NCBI GenBank assembly: GCA_009774655.1
Contig: VSOD01000044.1
Span: forward strand, 1,069 to 15,492
Direction: 5' to 3'
Source: Lachnospiraceae bacterium
GTDB taxonomy: Bacteria > Bacillota_A > Clostridia > Lachnospirales > Lachnospiraceae
Length of the DNA: 14,424 nt
The notes under the pieces are model-generated. The model ran no database searches. It was not told the origin of the DNA and saw nothing but the letters and a program-made list of their open reading frames with translations. Positions 13,186 to 14,424 of this stretch are shown one piece after another (positions within the stretch are counted from its first letter, which is position 1; every line of letters begins with the position of its first letter). Position numbers and translations under genes: made by a program.

Positions 13186-14109
13186 ATGCAGCAACAATCA
13201 GCAACCAAAAAAACGACTCTACAAAACACAGTGACAGGCACAAAGTCACAGCGGCAGCCGGAAACTCAAAATATCTCCGATCCGGCTCCTGTACTTCCTG
13301 CGGACTACCAGTTCAACTTAAGCGACTTCGCCCTGTTCCTGTCAGTGATGAAAGTGCAAAGGGCTTATGAAGATGTTCTCAGCATCATACTGGATGAGCC
13401 GAATCTACAGCTGAAAAAAGTACAGGTCGAACAGGTGATCCTGAATAAATCAGGAAAACGTGCCATACGGCTGGATGCCTGGGCACAGGATGAGCATAAC
13501 CGTCAGTTTGACATGGAGATGCAGAATAACGCCTCCGGTGACGATATCCGTAAACGCTCCCGCTTTTATCAGGGATTACTGGACACCCCGCTCCTGAAAT
13601 CCGGGAAAAAGACCCGCTATAAGCATCTTCCATCCACAGTGATCATTTTTATCACACAGGAAGATATCTTTAAGAAAGATCTGGCCATGTATACTTTTAG
13701 AGAACGCTGCGAAGAAGTGCCCGACCTTCCCCTGAATGACGGCACAAGCAAGATCTTCCTGAACATGACCAGCCATAACGGCCGCCCGGAACTGATCAGC
13801 CTGCTGCAGTATATGAAAGAAACTACTTTAGACAATTCCAATATTACCGTACAGGACGACCGCATTCTGGATCTGGACCGGATCGTTCAGGATGTGAAAC
13901 AATCAGAAGAATGGGAGGCTGTGAAAATGAATATCCTTGAAATCGGAATAGAACAGGGAATGCAAAAAGGTGAAGACCGTCTGGCAGAGCTGCTGCAGTT
14001 TCTTAAAAATGCCGGAAGAGATGAAGACGCCGACTGTGCCATTTTCGACGTCCAATATCGGGAACAGCTGTATCAGGAATATGAGACTCGTTCATGCACC
14101 AGAAGATAA
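13186..14109 (+). CDS. Rpn/PD-(D/E)XK nuclease family putative transposase
   Basis: The protein has 307 residues. A low-complexity N-terminus (1-37) is followed by the nuclease core. The core motif is IRLDAW with Asp97, then FDMEMQ with Glu111 and Gln113, the D...ExQ variant of PD-(D/E)XK seen in the Rpn family, then KRSRFYQG (123-130). STVIIFITQEDIF and the TFRERCEE region (170-177) are also typical, as is the C-terminal ILEIGIEQGMQKG segment. Rpn proteins promote RecA-independent recombination in E. coli; many homologues are annotated as transposases without known ends. No terminal inverted repeats or target duplication were seen here. The ATG at 13186 has AGGA at 6 nt, inside a stem. Its last 18 bp overlap the facing kinase gene. 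Confidence 0.85.
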   Translation: MQQQSATKKTTLQNTVTGTKSQRQPETQNISDPAPVLPADYQFNLSDFALFLSVMKVQRAYEDVLSIILDEPNLQLKKVQVEQVILNKSGKRAIRLDAWAQDEHNRQFDMEMQNNASGDDIRKRSRFYQGLLDTPLLKSGKKTRYKHLPSTVIIFITQEDIFKKDLAMYTFRERCEEVPDLPLNDGTSKIFLNMTSHNGRPELISLLQYMKETTLDNSNITVQDDRILDLDRIVQDVKQSEEWEAVKMNILEIGIEQGMQKGEDRLAELLQFLKNAGRDEDADCAIFDVQYREQLYQEYETRSCTRR

Positions 14110-14424
14110 GCGCCCCGCCGTAAGATAAAGCACAAACTCCGTGCGCCCATCCGCCGCCCTGCCTGCCTTGATATAGCCCCCTTCTTCCTCCAGAATCTTC
14201 CTCGTAATATACAGCCCCAGCCCGACGCCTTCTCTTTCTCCGACCTCCCTGCCTCTGTAAAACCGTTTGAATAACTTGTGATATTCTTCCGTTGCAATCC
14301 GAACCCCTCTGCTCCGCACTGCCACTCCTACATAATTTGTCAGTTCCATCACTTCCATCTCGATCCTGCTGCCCGCATCCCCATACTTCTCCGCATTATC
14401 CAGCACAAGGAAAACTGCCACCGT
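14092..14424 (-). CDS. Sensor histidine kinase, C-terminal ATP-binding part (runs off the right edge)
   Basis: About 110 residues are visible, open to the window edge; the true start lies to the right. The N box reads VLDNAEKY. The F/G2 region is intact: KLFKRFYRGREVGEREGVGLGLYITRKILEEEGGYI. The G1 box is altered: VRSRGVRI stands where VRDNGPGI is expected, so the Asp that contacts the adenine and the second Gly are missing. This could mean weak ATP binding or a pseudokinase-like sensor; related Clostridia kinases also vary here. The gene converges on the Rpn gene, and the two share 18 bp at their 3' ends. No response regulator is visible in the window. Confidence 0.88.
   Translation of the reverse strand, partial: TVAVFLVLDNAEKYGDAGSRIEMEVMELTNYVGVAVRSRGVRIATEEYHKLFKRFYRGREVGEREGVGLGLYITRKILEEEGGYIKAGRAADGRTEFVLYLTAGRLSSGA

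Noticed and set aside
13100..14200. Insertion sequence ends around the Rpn gene
   Set aside because: No terminal inverted repeats or target duplication were found flanking the gene, so no element boundaries are claimed.

Overview
The window looks like chromosomal DNA from a mid-GC Gram-positive gut Clostridium relative, most likely a member of Lachnospiraceae. This is inferred from gene content: a Clostridia-style type IV pilus-like cluster, a BTAD regulator with a cyclase-like tail, a family 31 alpha-glucosidase that lines up with the Blautia obeum enzyme at recalled active-site positions, and an Rpn/PD-(D/E)XK putative transposase. The strong AGGAGG-type ribosome sites fit this. No database search was possible.

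Layout. Positions 3-398 (+) carry the 3' end of a coiled-coil protein gene, built at its left edge from a 42-bp tandem repeat, followed by a terminator. Positions 494-1756 (-) encode a BTAD regulator. The next 312 bp has no gene but holds a consensus promoter facing right and a terminator-like palindrome. Positions 2069-7220 (-) form a seven-gene cluster, in transcription order: a transglutaminase-like lipoprotein, a PilC/GspF platform protein, three or four small single-span membrane proteins with prepilin-like features, and a PilT-type ATPase. A promoter sits in front of the lipoprotein gene, and an 8-bp tandem repeat lies between the platform gene and the first small gene.

Positions 7328-8677 (-) encode an intact MATE exporter. 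Facing away from it are a MarR regulator (8912-9352, +), whose promoter carries two matching operators, and a second MATE gene (9346-10362, +) that has lost about 107 N-terminal residues and now overlaps marR. A strong bidirectional terminator and a heptamer repeat array separate this from a convergent GH31 alpha-glucosidase (10565-12652, -). A 533-bp leader with several hairpins precedes an Rpn-family nuclease/transposase gene (13186-14109, +), whose ribosome site is masked by an inverted repeat. The window ends in the C-terminal part of a sensor histidine kinase (-), whose 3' end overlaps the Rpn gene.

Functionally, the centre of the window is a compact pilus-like or secretion-like machine that has a retraction-type ATPase but no visible assembly ATPase or prepilin peptidase. 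It is followed by a candidate regulator. The rest is ordinary accessory content (drug/metabolite export, oligosaccharide hydrolysis, signalling) with signs of local rearrangement.
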